A stretch of 64,000 nt of DNA from Pseudoruegeria sp039972875. Its GTDB lineage: Bacteria > Pseudomonadota > Alphaproteobacteria > Rhodobacterales > Rhodobacteraceae. Below are positions 1 through 7,704 of this stretch, piece after piece. Location: the NCBI GenBank assembly GCA_039972875.1, contig JBDWMA010000022.1, positions 50,860 through 114,859 on the forward strand, read 5' to 3'. Position numbers and translations under genes: made by a program. Within the stretch, counting starts at the first letter, position 1, and each line of letters starts with the position of its first letter. The notes beneath the pieces were generated by a model. That model saw nothing but the letters and a program-made list of their open reading frames with translations. It made no database searches and was not told where the DNA came from.

Positions 1-355
1 CAGCCAGCGCGGTGGTGCCCGCTGTCCGTTCCGTTGTCAGAAGGCCAGCATCACACCAGACAAGAGGTTGACCTGTTTGCATCGACATCAACGCGGTCCA
101 TGCGGTGATCACGGGGGTCGTGTCTGTGACGATGTATGGAGAGAGCTTGGCCCCAAAAACGCCCGCATCCTTGATCGCGCCCATATAAGTGATGAAATCA
201 CCGCCGCCGTTGGGAAACTCGGTGATGGTTTGCGCAGGTTGAACAGCTCTGCCTTGCCCTAAAGCACGAAAGAGTGCGGCCAATTCGGCCTTAACATCCA
301 ACAGCGGCAAGAGGTTTTTAATGGCTTGTGCGTCGAGGATTTGAGGTTGGATCAT
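1..355 (-). CDS. Ornithine cyclodeaminase / mu-crystallin family protein (partial, N-terminal part)
   Basis: The reverse strand opens with ATG at 355 and reads without a stop to the window edge, giving about 118 N-terminal residues starting MIQPQILDAQAIKNLLP. The pattern of an N-terminal helix, then 'GGGDFITYMGAI' and 'GVFGAKLSPYIV', resembles the ornithine cyclodeaminase/mu-crystallin family (NAD(P)-dependent deaminases, imine reductases and dehydrogenases). The substrate cannot be told from this piece. It starts 4 nt after the stop of the IMPase-family gene at 360, so it is probably the last visible gene of the amino-acid operon that begins at 5493. The Rossmann part lies outside the window. 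Confidence 0.72.
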   Translation of the reverse strand, partial: MIQPQILDAQAIKNLLPLLDVKAELAALFRALGQGRAVQPAQTITEFPNGGGDFITYMGAIKDAGVFGAKLSPYIVTDTTPVITAWTALMSMQTGQPLVWCDAGLLTTERTAGTTALA

Positions 356-359
356 TCAA

Positions 360-1145
360 CTATCCTTTAAGGATTGAAATGGCCTCATCGAGCCGCGCTT
401 TATCTCCCGCGGCAAGAACATTACCCGCCATGTCTAACGAAAGCGGATTACCGTTCCAGTCTGTGACATAGCCACCGGCGCCCTGAATGACTGCGGCGGG
501 TGCATAGACGTCAAAAGAATCCAATCCTCCGTCGATGGCAAGATCTGTGCGGCCAGATGCAAGCACCCCGTAGGAATAACAAGAGCCACCGTACTGAACG
601 TATTGCGCGCGTTTTCGCAGCACTTCAAAGCGGGCGCGTTCTGCGTCGCTCATGAAATCGGCGTTGCTACAGGTGGCATAGGCGGTCTCAACCGAAGCAC
701 AGGGGCGGACCCGAACGGGCGTGCCATTGTGTTCGGCCATTCGGCCAGTCACACCCACCCAACGATCCGATGTTACGGGATGGTCGATTACTCCGATAAA
801 GGGTTGCCCCTGCCACGCCAAGCCAATCAACGTGCCATAAACCGGGATGCCCGCAACGAATGCCGCCGTGCCATCAATCGGATCCAGAACCCAGACGAAA
901 TCAGCGTCGATGTTGATGTTTTCGAGTTCTTCCCCAAGGATGCCATGATCGGGATAGGTTTCTTGGATCATTTCGCGCAATGCCGTCTCGACCGCCTTGT
1001 CGGTTGTCGTGACGAAGGAATCGTCTGATTTAATATCAATCTCGGGTGCCATGCCTTTGACGGCCAACAACATCTTGCGGCTTTGATCTGAGAGGGTTTC
1101 GGCAAATGCGAGGTATTCAGCGTGCGCTGGGAAATCTGCGGTCAT
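360..1145 (-). CDS. Inositol monophosphatase family phosphatase (HisN/IMPase-like)
   Basis: The protein has 261 aa, the usual size for the family. Family motifs are visible: 'GEELEN' (metal-binding Glu), 'WVLDPIDGT' (the DPIDGT metal and phosphate motif) and a C-terminal 'DGGLDSFDVYAPAAVIQGAGG' region corresponding to the WD-x-x-A motif. Such Mg-dependent phosphatases act on inositol phosphate, histidinol phosphate or related small phosphates. Its place between an amino-acid ABC importer and an ornithine-cyclodeaminase-like gene suggests a catabolic or histidinol-phosphatase-like role rather than inositol metabolism. The substrate is inferred and uncertain. Confidence 0.85.
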   Translation of the reverse strand: MTADFPAHAEYLAFAETLSDQSRKMLLAVKGMAPEIDIKSDDSFVTTTDKAVETALREMIQETYPDHGILGEELENINIDADFVWVLDPIDGTAAFVAGIPVYGTLIGLAWQGQPFIGVIDHPVTSDRWVGVTGRMAEHNGTPVRVRPCASVETAYATCSNADFMSDAERARFEVLRKRAQYVQYGGSCYSYGVLASGRTDLAIDGGLDSFDVYAPAAVIQGAGGYVTDWNGNPLSLDMAGNVLAAGDKARLDEAISILKG

Positions 1146-1169
1146 GTTGGCGGCTTTCTTTGAGAAGCT

Positions 1170-1913
1170 TTAGTGTGTCAAAATCTGGCTCAGGAATTTC
1201 TTGGTTCGCTCGTTTTCAGGAGCGTTAAAGAATGTTTCGGGGGGGGCTTCTTCGACGATCTCTCCGGCATCCATAAAGATCACACGGTCTGCGACGGACC
1301 GCGCAAACCCCATCTCATGGGTAACACAGATCATTGTCATGCCATCGCTGGCCAGATCAGTCATCACCTCTAGCACTTCGTTGATCATTTCAGGGTCCAA
1401 CGCTGAGGTCGGTTCATCAAACAGAATGATCTCTGGTTTCATACACAAAGCCCGTGCAATTGCGACGCGCTGTTGCTGACCGCCTGACAGTTGAATGGGA
1501 TATTTATCTGCCTGTTCGGGGATTTTGACCCGTCCGAGGTATTCCATCGCGGTTGCCTTTGCTTCGGCTTTGGGAATTTTGCGCACAAGTCGTTGCGCCA
1601 GCATTAGGTTTTTCAAGATTGTCATATGTGGGAATAGATTGAAGCTTTGGAACACCATGCCGACTTCGCGTCGCACTGCGTTGATATCTTCAACCTGATC
1701 AGTGAGCTCCTTACCGGCGATGGTGATTTTCCCCTCATCATGCTTTTCCAGCCGATTGATGCAACGGATCATGGTTGATTTTCCTGACCCCGATGGGCCA
1801 CAGACAACGATGCGTTCGCCTTTGGAGACGTTTAAATTGATGCCCTTGAGAGCCTGAAAACTTCCAAAAAATTTGCCCACATTGGACATCTGGATCAGTG
1901 CCTGTTTTGTCAT
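1170..1913 (-). CDS. Polar amino acid ABC transporter, ATP-binding protein
   Basis: This is a HisP/GlnQ-type ATPase of about 247 aa. Walker A is GPSGSGKS, the signature is LSGGQQQR, Walker B is IILFDEPTSALD and the switch region is 'CVTHEMGFA'. I chose the ATG at 1913 (MTKQALIQMSNVG) because the longer frame would extend back into the permease gene; it lies 7 nt after the permease stop. It powers uptake with the two permeases and the binding protein upstream. The ligand is unknown beyond the polar amino acid class. Confidence 0.93.
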   Translation of the reverse strand: MTKQALIQMSNVGKFFGSFQALKGINLNVSKGERIVVCGPSGSGKSTMIRCINRLEKHDEGKITIAGKELTDQVEDINAVRREVGMVFQSFNLFPHMTILKNLMLAQRLVRKIPKAEAKATAMEYLGRVKIPEQADKYPIQLSGGQQQRVAIARALCMKPEIILFDEPTSALDPEMINEVLEVMTDLASDGMTMICVTHEMGFARSVADRVIFMDAGEIVEEAPPETFFNAPENERTKKFLSQILTH

Positions 1914-1920
1914 ATTGGTC

Positions 1921-2610
1921 TCATTTTTCCATGTATCGGCCAAGGTGGCGTTCGACCCGGCCAAGTGACTTTTGCAAAATCCAAGTCAGGATCATGTAGA
2001 CAATGGCCAGCGAGATAAAGATTTCGTAGGGCGCAAAGGTTTGGGCCACGATAGTGCGTGCAATACCGGTCATATCGGCCAGAGTGATTGTGCTGGCCAG
2101 CGCCGTTGACTTCAGCAAGCTGATAATGTCGTTGCCATAAGCCGGCAGGGCCAAACGTGAGGCGATTGGGGCGGTCAGGTAGATAAATTTTTGGCGCACG
2201 GTCAGCCCAAGTGCGCTGCCGGCTTCAAGAACGCCGCGATCCACACCCAGCACACCGCCACGTAGGATTTCAGAAACATATGCCCCGGTGTTCAGCGTCA
2301 GTGCAAAGATGGCGCAACCAAACGGGTCGCGGAACACAGGCCAGAGAAAACTGTCGCGGATAAAATCAAGCTGCGGAAAGCCGTAATAGACGATAAAAAT
2401 TTGCACCAATATCGGCGTGCCTCGAAAGACATAGATATAAACCTGTGCCGGCCATGATAGGTACCATTTCCCACTGATACGCATCAGCATCAGACCGATG
2501 GCAAGGATTAGGCCCAGAATGGCGGAAATGATTAGCAGCTGAAATGTCAGCCCAATGCCCATGAGCATTTTCGGCAGGGCATCGACGATTATGTTGAAAT
2601 CAAAGCTCAT
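1921..2610 (-). CDS. Polar amino acid ABC transporter permease (HisM/ArtM-like)
   Basis: This is a hydrophobic protein of 229 aa with about five membrane segments. The EAA-loop region around 'GVLEAGSALGLTVRQKFIYLTAPIASRLALPAYGN' is typical of His/Glu-type permeases. Its start overlaps the stop of the preceding permease gene by 4 nt (2607-2610), so translation is probably coupled. It forms the inner-membrane channel with the second permease. Confidence 0.92.
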   Translation of the reverse strand: MSFDFNIIVDALPKMLMGIGLTFQLLIISAILGLILAIGLMLMRISGKWYLSWPAQVYIYVFRGTPILVQIFIVYYGFPQLDFIRDSFLWPVFRDPFGCAIFALTLNTGAYVSEILRGGVLGVDRGVLEAGSALGLTVRQKFIYLTAPIASRLALPAYGNDIISLLKSTALASTITLADMTGIARTIVAQTFAPYEIFISLAIVYMILTWILQKSLGRVERHLGRYMEK

Positions 2611-3311
2611 CTTGCGCCCACCATATGACGGCTACCGTAGCGTTCCAGTCCCATTACCGTCAGGGTGATGACGGTGGAAAACGCCAAGTAAATCAGCCCC
2701 ACAACGATATACATGGTGAAAGGTTCCCCTGTGGTGCCAATCGCCTGTTTTGCGACAAAAAGCGTTTCATTTAACCCAATGATGGAGATCAGCGCGGTAT
2801 CTTTAACCAGCGACAACATGTGATTGCCAAAAGCGGGTAGGGCAAGCCGCCACATCTCGGGGATGCGTACATAGATAAAGGTTTGCAAGTTCGACATACC
2901 AAGGGCGCGTGCGGCCTCAATACTGCCAGGGTTCACCCCTAAGAAAGCTCCGCGAAACGTCTCGGTCGCATAAGAACCGACAATTAATGCGATCGCGATT
3001 GTGCCCGCCCAGAAGGGTGGCACATCCAGAAATTTTATATCCGGATCAAAGGTCTGCGCGATTGACGTCAACGCGATGGCAGAACCAAAGTAGAGTAAGA
3101 GAATGACCAGAATTTCTGGCGTTCCACGAAAAACAATTGTGTAACCGTTCGCCAATTTTTGGGCGATTACACTGTCAGAAAGTTTTGCTGCTGCGCCGAT
3201 CAGGCCGAAAATGATCATGAGGATCAGTGAACAGATGAATACTTGAGCCACCACAACGGAGCCCCAAAAGTAGTCATCCCACCATCCGACCAATGCATTC
3301 AATGCCTCCAA
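2607..3311 (-). CDS. Polar amino acid ABC transporter permease (second subunit)
   Basis: A HisQ-type permease: the EAA loop 'SIEAARALGMSNLQTFIYVRIPEMWRLALPAFGN' and several membrane helices are visible. The reading frame stays open upstream into the binding-protein gene, but that extension is not hydrophobic and not family-like. I placed the start at TTG 3311, which follows a CCGGAG sequence and gives 234 aa. TTG codons at 3302 and 3293 next to GGAGG are alternatives. No good ATG exists here, so the start is uncertain. Confidence 0.88.
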   Translation of the reverse strand: MEALNALVGWWDDYFWGSVVVAQVFICSLILMIIFGLIGAAAKLSDSVIAQKLANGYTIVFRGTPEILVILLLYFGSAIALTSIAQTFDPDIKFLDVPPFWAGTIAIALIVGSYATETFRGAFLGVNPGSIEAARALGMSNLQTFIYVRIPEMWRLALPAFGNHMLSLVKDTALISIIGLNETLFVAKQAIGTTGEPFTMYIVVGLIYLAFSTVITLTVMGLERYGSRHMVGAR

Positions 3312-3341
3312 GTTAATTCTCCGGTTGTAATTGGTGTAAGA

Positions 3342-3367
3342 CCCGCGGCACAGGGATGCGCCGCGGG
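3342..3367 (-). terminator. GC-rich hairpin between the binding-protein and permease genes
   Basis: There is a perfect 8-bp inverted repeat, CCCGCGGC at 3342-3349 and GCCGCGGG at 3360-3367, with a 10-nt loop, 15 nt after the stop of the binding protein. There is no U-tract. Hairpins at this spot in ABC operons often stabilise the binding-protein mRNA or cause partial termination, so that the binding protein is made in excess. That role is inferred. Confidence 0.6.
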
Positions 3368-3381
3368 AAAGGGCTGCTAAA

Positions 3382-4200
3382 TCAGCTGTCGCCCCATTCT
3401 TCGTTGTGGATTGGGAACGGGAAATACTTGAGCGCATATTCCGTCAGCTTGCCGTCGTTGATCAATTGCTTGATGGCTCCGTCAAGGCGATCTTTCAGTT
3501 CAGGTTGTCCCTGACGCAGGCCGATGCCGACACCGATGCCAAAGTATTCAACTTCGCCGATGGCCGGGCTCACGAATTGGTAATCGCTGCCTTCTTCTTT
3601 CGCCAGAAAGCGCAGGTGTGCCTTCATTGGGTTGGTCATGATCGCGTCAACGCGGCCATTTACAAGATCAAGATACAGCGGTTCAGACCCGTCATAGAGC
3701 ACCACATCTGCGTCGGGCAGTGTCGCGTTGAACCAGCTTTCGTACGTTGACGCACGTTCTAACCCGATGCGCAGTCCTGCGAAATTCTCCGCAATTGGGC
3801 TGCCGGATTCATCAAACAATTCCTTATCCATACCTTTTCTACCGACCAAACGGCCCACGGAGTCGCGATAAGGACTTGAGAAATCCATTTTTTCCAATCG
3901 ACTGTTGGTGATCGACATCGATGCGATAATCAGGTCAAACTTGTTTGCCAAAAGCGCAGGGATCATACCGTCCCATTGCTGGCAGACATATTCCAGCTCG
4001 GCACCGATGATTTCGGCAACGCCTTTGGCGACGTCCACGTCATAGCCGGCCAATTCTCCGTCCGATGTCCGGTAATTGAACGGCGCATAGGTGCATTCCA
4101 TACCGACGCGCAGCTTTTCGGCAGATGCGCTGGTCGCACCCACAAGTGTCAAGGCGGCTGCCAGCCCGACCGTCATTTTACGTAGTGTGGTGAATTTCAT
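3382..4200 (-). CDS. Polar amino acid ABC transporter, periplasmic substrate-binding protein
   Basis: The protein has 272 aa. An N-terminal signal peptide (MKFTTLRKMTVGLAAALTLVGATSASA) precedes a SBP_bac_3-type domain. Typical landmarks are 'ECTYAPFNYR', 'GYDVDVAKGVAEIIG', 'DLIIASMSITNSRLEKMDFSSPY' and a C-terminal 'LINDGKLTEYALKYF'. It captures an amino acid or opine-like ligand in the periplasm for the permeases that follow. It is the second gene of the operon after the class V PLP enzyme. The ligand is not identifiable by eye. Confidence 0.93.
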   Translation of the reverse strand: MKFTTLRKMTVGLAAALTLVGATSASAEKLRVGMECTYAPFNYRTSDGELAGYDVDVAKGVAEIIGAELEYVCQQWDGMIPALLANKFDLIIASMSITNSRLEKMDFSSPYRDSVGRLVGRKGMDKELFDESGSPIAENFAGLRIGLERASTYESWFNATLPDADVVLYDGSEPLYLDLVNGRVDAIMTNPMKAHLRFLAKEEGSDYQFVSPAIGEVEYFGIGVGIGLRQGQPELKDRLDGAIKQLINDGKLTEYALKYFPFPIHNEEWGDS

Positions 4201-4230
4201 GTTGCTCTCCGTTGGTTACATTTTGTTGAC

Positions 4231-5493
4231 TTATCCTCGGGGGTTGTTCCCCCTTGTCGCGTGCTCGACGCCGGTAACAATGGCCTCGACCTCTTCTTTA
4301 GTGTTGTAATGTGACAATCCGATCCGGACGACGCCTTCATCCAAAGGCAATCCCAAGGATCGGGCAGGTTCATAAGCATAATTGTGCCCGTGCCAGACAA
4401 AAATACCCGCCTTTGCAAGCGCTTGCGCAATATCATTTGGCGGGGTGGACACATGCCGGATTGAGACCGTTGGCACACGATGAATGATCCGATTGGGGTT
4501 GGTGATGCCGTAAATTTTCACACCAGGTATTTGTTTTAACCCTTCGATCAGCAGGTTAGTTAGCGGCTCTTCATAGTCGCGTGACATCTGATATGACTTG
4601 GCAATCAGGGCACGCCGGTCGGTTAAGGATGATCCCATGCGGCCAAGGTCTTCGAAATACTGAACGGTCGCAGACAACCCTGCAAGCAATTCATATTGCG
4701 GTGTGCCGCATTCAAAGCGGTCGGGAATATCGTCCGAAACGCAACGCCCCTTGTAAGGATAAAGCGCGCTAAGAAGATCGCCACGCCCCCAAATCAACCC
4801 CAGATGTGGTCCGAAAAATTTGTAAGATGAGCAGGCCAGAAAATCACAACCCAAAGCATTGACATCGACCAGATGATGAGGGGCCAGTTGCACCGCATCC
4901 ACAAACACTAGTGCGCCCGCATCTTTGGCCAGCTTTGCCAGTGCCGGGATATCATTGATCGAGCCAGTCATGTTACTGGCATAATTCAGTGCGACCAGTT
5001 TGGTGCGTGGGCTAAGCTGAGCGGTCAAATCTTCGGTTTCGACTTGCCACGTTTCTTTGTTGAAATCGACCCAACGTATGGTCAGCTCTTTGTCTTTGGC
5101 AATCTCCAGCCACGCACCAACGTTGCCTTCATGCTCCATCCGGCTGATGACAATTTCATCGCCCGGCTGAAAATCACGGCAAATGCTGCGCGACAAGTGA
5201 AACGTCAGGGACGTCATGCTTTGGCCGATGATGATTTCCTTGAACGAATTCGCGCCCAAAAACAATGCAGCATCCTCGTGCGCCTTTTGCCACACAGCAT
5301 CTGTGGCGACGCTGGTCACAAAATGACCGCCTGAGTTGGAGGCGCTCGTGAGCATGTAATTGCGCACTGCGTTTGCGACACACAATGGTACCTGCGTGCC
5401 TGCGGGATTATCCACATAGATGCGCGATTGATCATTGTCGGTGAGGGCAAGCGACGGAAAACACGCTCGCACATCGGATATCGGAAAAGCCAT
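4231..5493 (-). CDS. Class V aminotransferase fold protein, cysteine-desulfurase-like (no evident catalytic Cys)
   Basis: This is a PLP enzyme of about 420 aa starting at ATG 5493, which is preceded by a strong GGAGGA site; the longer frame has none. Family marks are 'FVDAVQLAPHHLVDVNALGCDFLACSSYKFFGPHLG', with the PLP lysine in SSYKFFGP, and 'VRIGLSHYNTKEEVEAIV' near the end. In SufS-type desulfurases a cysteine loop carries the persulfide; no cysteine is seen in the corresponding C-terminal stretch. It may therefore be a lyase, epimerase or aminotransferase-like enzyme working on the amino acid imported by its neighbours rather than a sulfur donor. It is divergent from a LuxR-type gene. Confidence 0.85.
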   Translation of the reverse strand: MAFPISDVRACFPSLALTDNDQSRIYVDNPAGTQVPLCVANAVRNYMLTSASNSGGHFVTSVATDAVWQKAHEDAALFLGANSFKEIIIGQSMTSLTFHLSRSICRDFQPGDEIVISRMEHEGNVGAWLEIAKDKELTIRWVDFNKETWQVETEDLTAQLSPRTKLVALNYASNMTGSINDIPALAKLAKDAGALVFVDAVQLAPHHLVDVNALGCDFLACSSYKFFGPHLGLIWGRGDLLSALYPYKGRCVSDDIPDRFECGTPQYELLAGLSATVQYFEDLGRMGSSLTDRRALIAKSYQMSRDYEEPLTNLLIEGLKQIPGVKIYGITNPNRIIHRVPTVSIRHVSTPPNDIAQALAKAGIFVWHGHNYAYEPARSLGLPLDEGVVRIGLSHYNTKEEVEAIVTGVEHATRGNNPRG

Positions 5494-5573
5494 CAGTCCT
5501 CCAAAATTAGCCTTCGCAGCTGTTTGCAAAGGCCCTCTTTGTATCAAATCTACGAAGTTGCGGTTATTCTGGT

Positions 5574-5595
5574 AAATCGTCCTAAAGGATGATTT
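5574..5595. promoter_or_regulatory. Imperfect 22-bp palindrome, candidate LuxR-type operator
   Basis: Half-sites AAATCGTCCT and AGGATGATTT flank a central AA, with one mismatched pair. It lies in the intergenic region between the divergent PLP-enzyme and LuxR-type genes. Its length and placement fit a binding site for the adjacent LuxR-type regulator. Binding is inferred only. Confidence 0.45.
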
Positions 5596-5655
5596 TCTGT
5601 GCGAAGGGGCCGTATGCGGACACTGTAGGGCGCATTTTTCGGCCCAAGGCTTGCT

Positions 5656-6555
5656 ATGCTGGTAGTTCCATTATCTAATGATTGTATGAGACAGGCCGCC
5701 CAAATTGCAGAGTTATTTGAGAAACCGACAGGTGACGCTTCGTCCATATTTCTGGCCGCTGATCCTCTTGCATTGATTGATGTGATTGGCTCAAAGGACT
5801 TTTTCAATGACCTTTCTGACACGCTGGCCAACACCTATGGTTTCGAATGTTTCCATATTTTTCTTTACCAAATCGATGCGCAACCTGTTAGCCTCGCGAA
5901 CCGCCCAGCCCTTTGTAATTATCAGCGGGGCTTGAATAATTACCTGAAGTTTAGCTATGTGATCAATCCGGTGTTTCGCGCCTTCCAAGACAGAGCGGCC
6001 TCGGGTGTTTACTTAATCTCTGATTTTGTGCCCGATGATTTCAAACGGGTCATCGATACGGCAGATATTGATATTTTCGTAGATGAAAGTGAAGCGATTG
6101 GATACCGCACACCCGGGTGGCCCAAAAACATGGCCGAGTGTATTGTTCTGGTTCAATTGCCAAATGGCATAGCGCTTGATTTCAGTTTCTTGGTGCCACG
6201 TGGGCGTAAAAAAAATTCTGTGGCGTGTTCGGCGCACTTAGAACGTTTGTTTCCTGTACTAGAGCGGGTTGTCCGCAGGCAATTTGAGATTGACCCATCA
6301 TGCTTTGACTACGCGCCCCAACGCCCCAGCCAAGAAGATCGTTTTCAGGATTTTGGCAGCCACGTCCTTACAAACCGCGAGATGCAGGTCGTACAACTTA
6401 TTCTCGTCGGTCATACCAGCTCATCCGTCTCCTTGCAGTTAGGCGTTTCAGTTTCGACTGTTAAATCTCATAGACGAAACATTTATGTGAAATTTGGAAT
6501 TTCATCACAAGCTGAGCTGTTCAACTTGTTCATGCTACACCTCAAAAACGATTAA
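5656..6555 (+). CDS. LuxR-family helix-turn-helix transcriptional regulator
   Basis: The protein has 299 aa. The C-terminus (about 233-290) is a LuxR HTH: 'LTNREMQVVQLILVGHTSSSVSLQLGVSVSTVKSHRRNIYVKFGI' carries the classic VSTVKSHRRNIY recognition helix. The N-terminal 220 residues form a sensor-like domain that I do not recognise; the classic acyl-homoserine-lactone-binding pattern is not evident. It is divergent from the PLP-enzyme/amino-acid-transporter operon, so it probably controls that operon in response to a metabolite. The start could also be the ATG 30 nt downstream. Confidence 0.85.
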   Translation: MLVVPLSNDCMRQAAQIAELFEKPTGDASSIFLAADPLALIDVIGSKDFFNDLSDTLANTYGFECFHIFLYQIDAQPVSLANRPALCNYQRGLNNYLKFSYVINPVFRAFQDRAASGVYLISDFVPDDFKRVIDTADIDIFVDESEAIGYRTPGWPKNMAECIVLVQLPNGIALDFSFLVPRGRKKNSVACSAHLERLFPVLERVVRRQFEIDPSCFDYAPQRPSQEDRFQDFGSHVLTNREMQVVQLILVGHTSSSVSLQLGVSVSTVKSHRRNIYVKFGISSQAELFNLFMLHLKND

Positions 6556-6700
6556 AAAATTGGCAAATTGAAAATAAGAGCACTCTTTTCTGAGTTGAGT
6601 TGCGCAATAGAGATTTTGTCAAATTATATCATAATCAATGAGCATTTCCTTTTGGTTCTTTTTCAGTCGACAAAGATCACCCATTCAGTTGAGGAAAAAA

Positions 6701-6909
6701 TGCACGAAGGAATACGCTACATAACTAAGCTTGCTTTGTTATTTGCATCGATACTTTTAGGTTTGTTCCTGATGGTTTCAGCGCAATCTGGAATCTATTC
6801 TGATTATCTTACTTTGAGGATTGTTGGTCCTCTTCTCGCGGTTGCTTTGCTTGTGAACCCACGCGGAATAATTGTTCTTTTTTGGGCAAAGCCTACTCTA
6901 CCATGCTGA
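6701..6909 (+). CDS. Small putative membrane protein
   Basis: A reading frame of 69 aa begins with MHEGIRYITK at an ATG preceded by GAGGAAAAA. It has two hydrophobic stretches ('LALLFASILLGLFLMVSA' and 'IVGPLLAVALLVN') and ends soon after the second, so it could be a truncated larger protein. The longer frame from 6568 is less likely. No family was recognised. The surrounding 6556-7059 stretch holds no other gene I can support. Confidence 0.35.
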
Positions 6910-7059
6910 ACCTGGCTATCGCTGTAATGCCGTCCCGTGAGGATGAAGCCTAGGGACAGAATGGCCAAACATATCTGACTTTTCACACCTGTTCGATCAA
7001 ATGCTTACTTTGAACTTCTGGCTTCAGGGGGTTGTTGCATTAAGTCCTGAACCTCTAGT

Positions 7060-7362
7060 TTGAAACAGATTAGGGAGCGATTATGCATAGAAACAATCGT
7101 TCAAACGACACAGTTTCCCGCACTGATCATTTTATGCGCTGTACGACTATATTTGCGTTACCCACTTTCTTATCAGGATGTCGTAGACCTTTTGGGTGAG
7201 CGCGAGATCTACGTTAATCGCTCAAGAATCTTTCTGTGGGTTCAAAGGTTTGGGTCAGATTTCACGAAACGAACCGAACGCCAGATGTGTTGCGCAAGTC
7301 TAAATTGGCACATTGATGAAACGTATCGGATCAACCGTATCGAAAGCGACACTGCAAGGTAG
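7060..7362 (+). pseudogene. IS6-family transposase fragment (N-terminal half)
   Basis: Residues 'LRYPLSYQDVVDLLGEREIYVNRSRIFLWVQRFG' followed by 'LNWHIDETY' match the N-terminal HTH and the first catalytic Asp region of IS6-type transposases. The frame stops after about 100 aa, whereas intact enzymes are about 230 aa, and the rest of the DDE domain is missing. A GGGGTTGTTGCA-like terminus lies just upstream (about 7028), like an IS6 end. This is a dead remnant. Confidence 0.75.
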
Positions 7363-7669
7363 GAAAACCATCAGAACGATTCAGAACGGACACATTCACA
7401 ACCGATCAGCAGGCGTCCGACGCGATGGCGCGTTACAGTGTTATAATCTGTCACCGTGACGATTCTCGCCAAGGGTTAAATGCATTTCCTGTGGCTATTT
7501 TTACGTTGGGCGAACCCCGCAGCCAGTCGGGATGTCTGGCTTTGATGCACAGGTTATGCTCCGAATTTGGAGACGTTAAACCGTCAGCCGACAGCCTGTT
7601 AACGGGCGTATATGCAATGCCGCGGAAGGCGTTTTCAAAAGTTATTTCCCTGTGGGCATGTCTAGATTC
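7363..7669. other. Intergenic stretch without a supported gene
   Basis: This stretch lies between the IS6 remnant and the terminator of the FAD/GcvT gene. It has an open frame at 7425-7721 that lacks a ribosome site and any family likeness. It is probably leftover insertion-sequence flank. Confidence 0.4.
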
Positions 7670-7696
7670 AAAGGAAAGCCTGTTCGGCTTTCCTTT
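7670..7696 (-). terminator. Strong hairpin terminator of the FAD/GcvT operon
   Basis: A perfect 11-bp stem, AAAGGAAAGCC (7670-7680) and GGCTTTCCTTT (7686-7696), has a 5-nt loop. It starts 9 nt past the stop codon at 7705 on the minus strand. The 3' arm ends in CCTTT with little U-tract beyond, so termination may be partial. Confidence 0.75.
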
Positions 7697-7704
7697 GATG
7701 TTTG

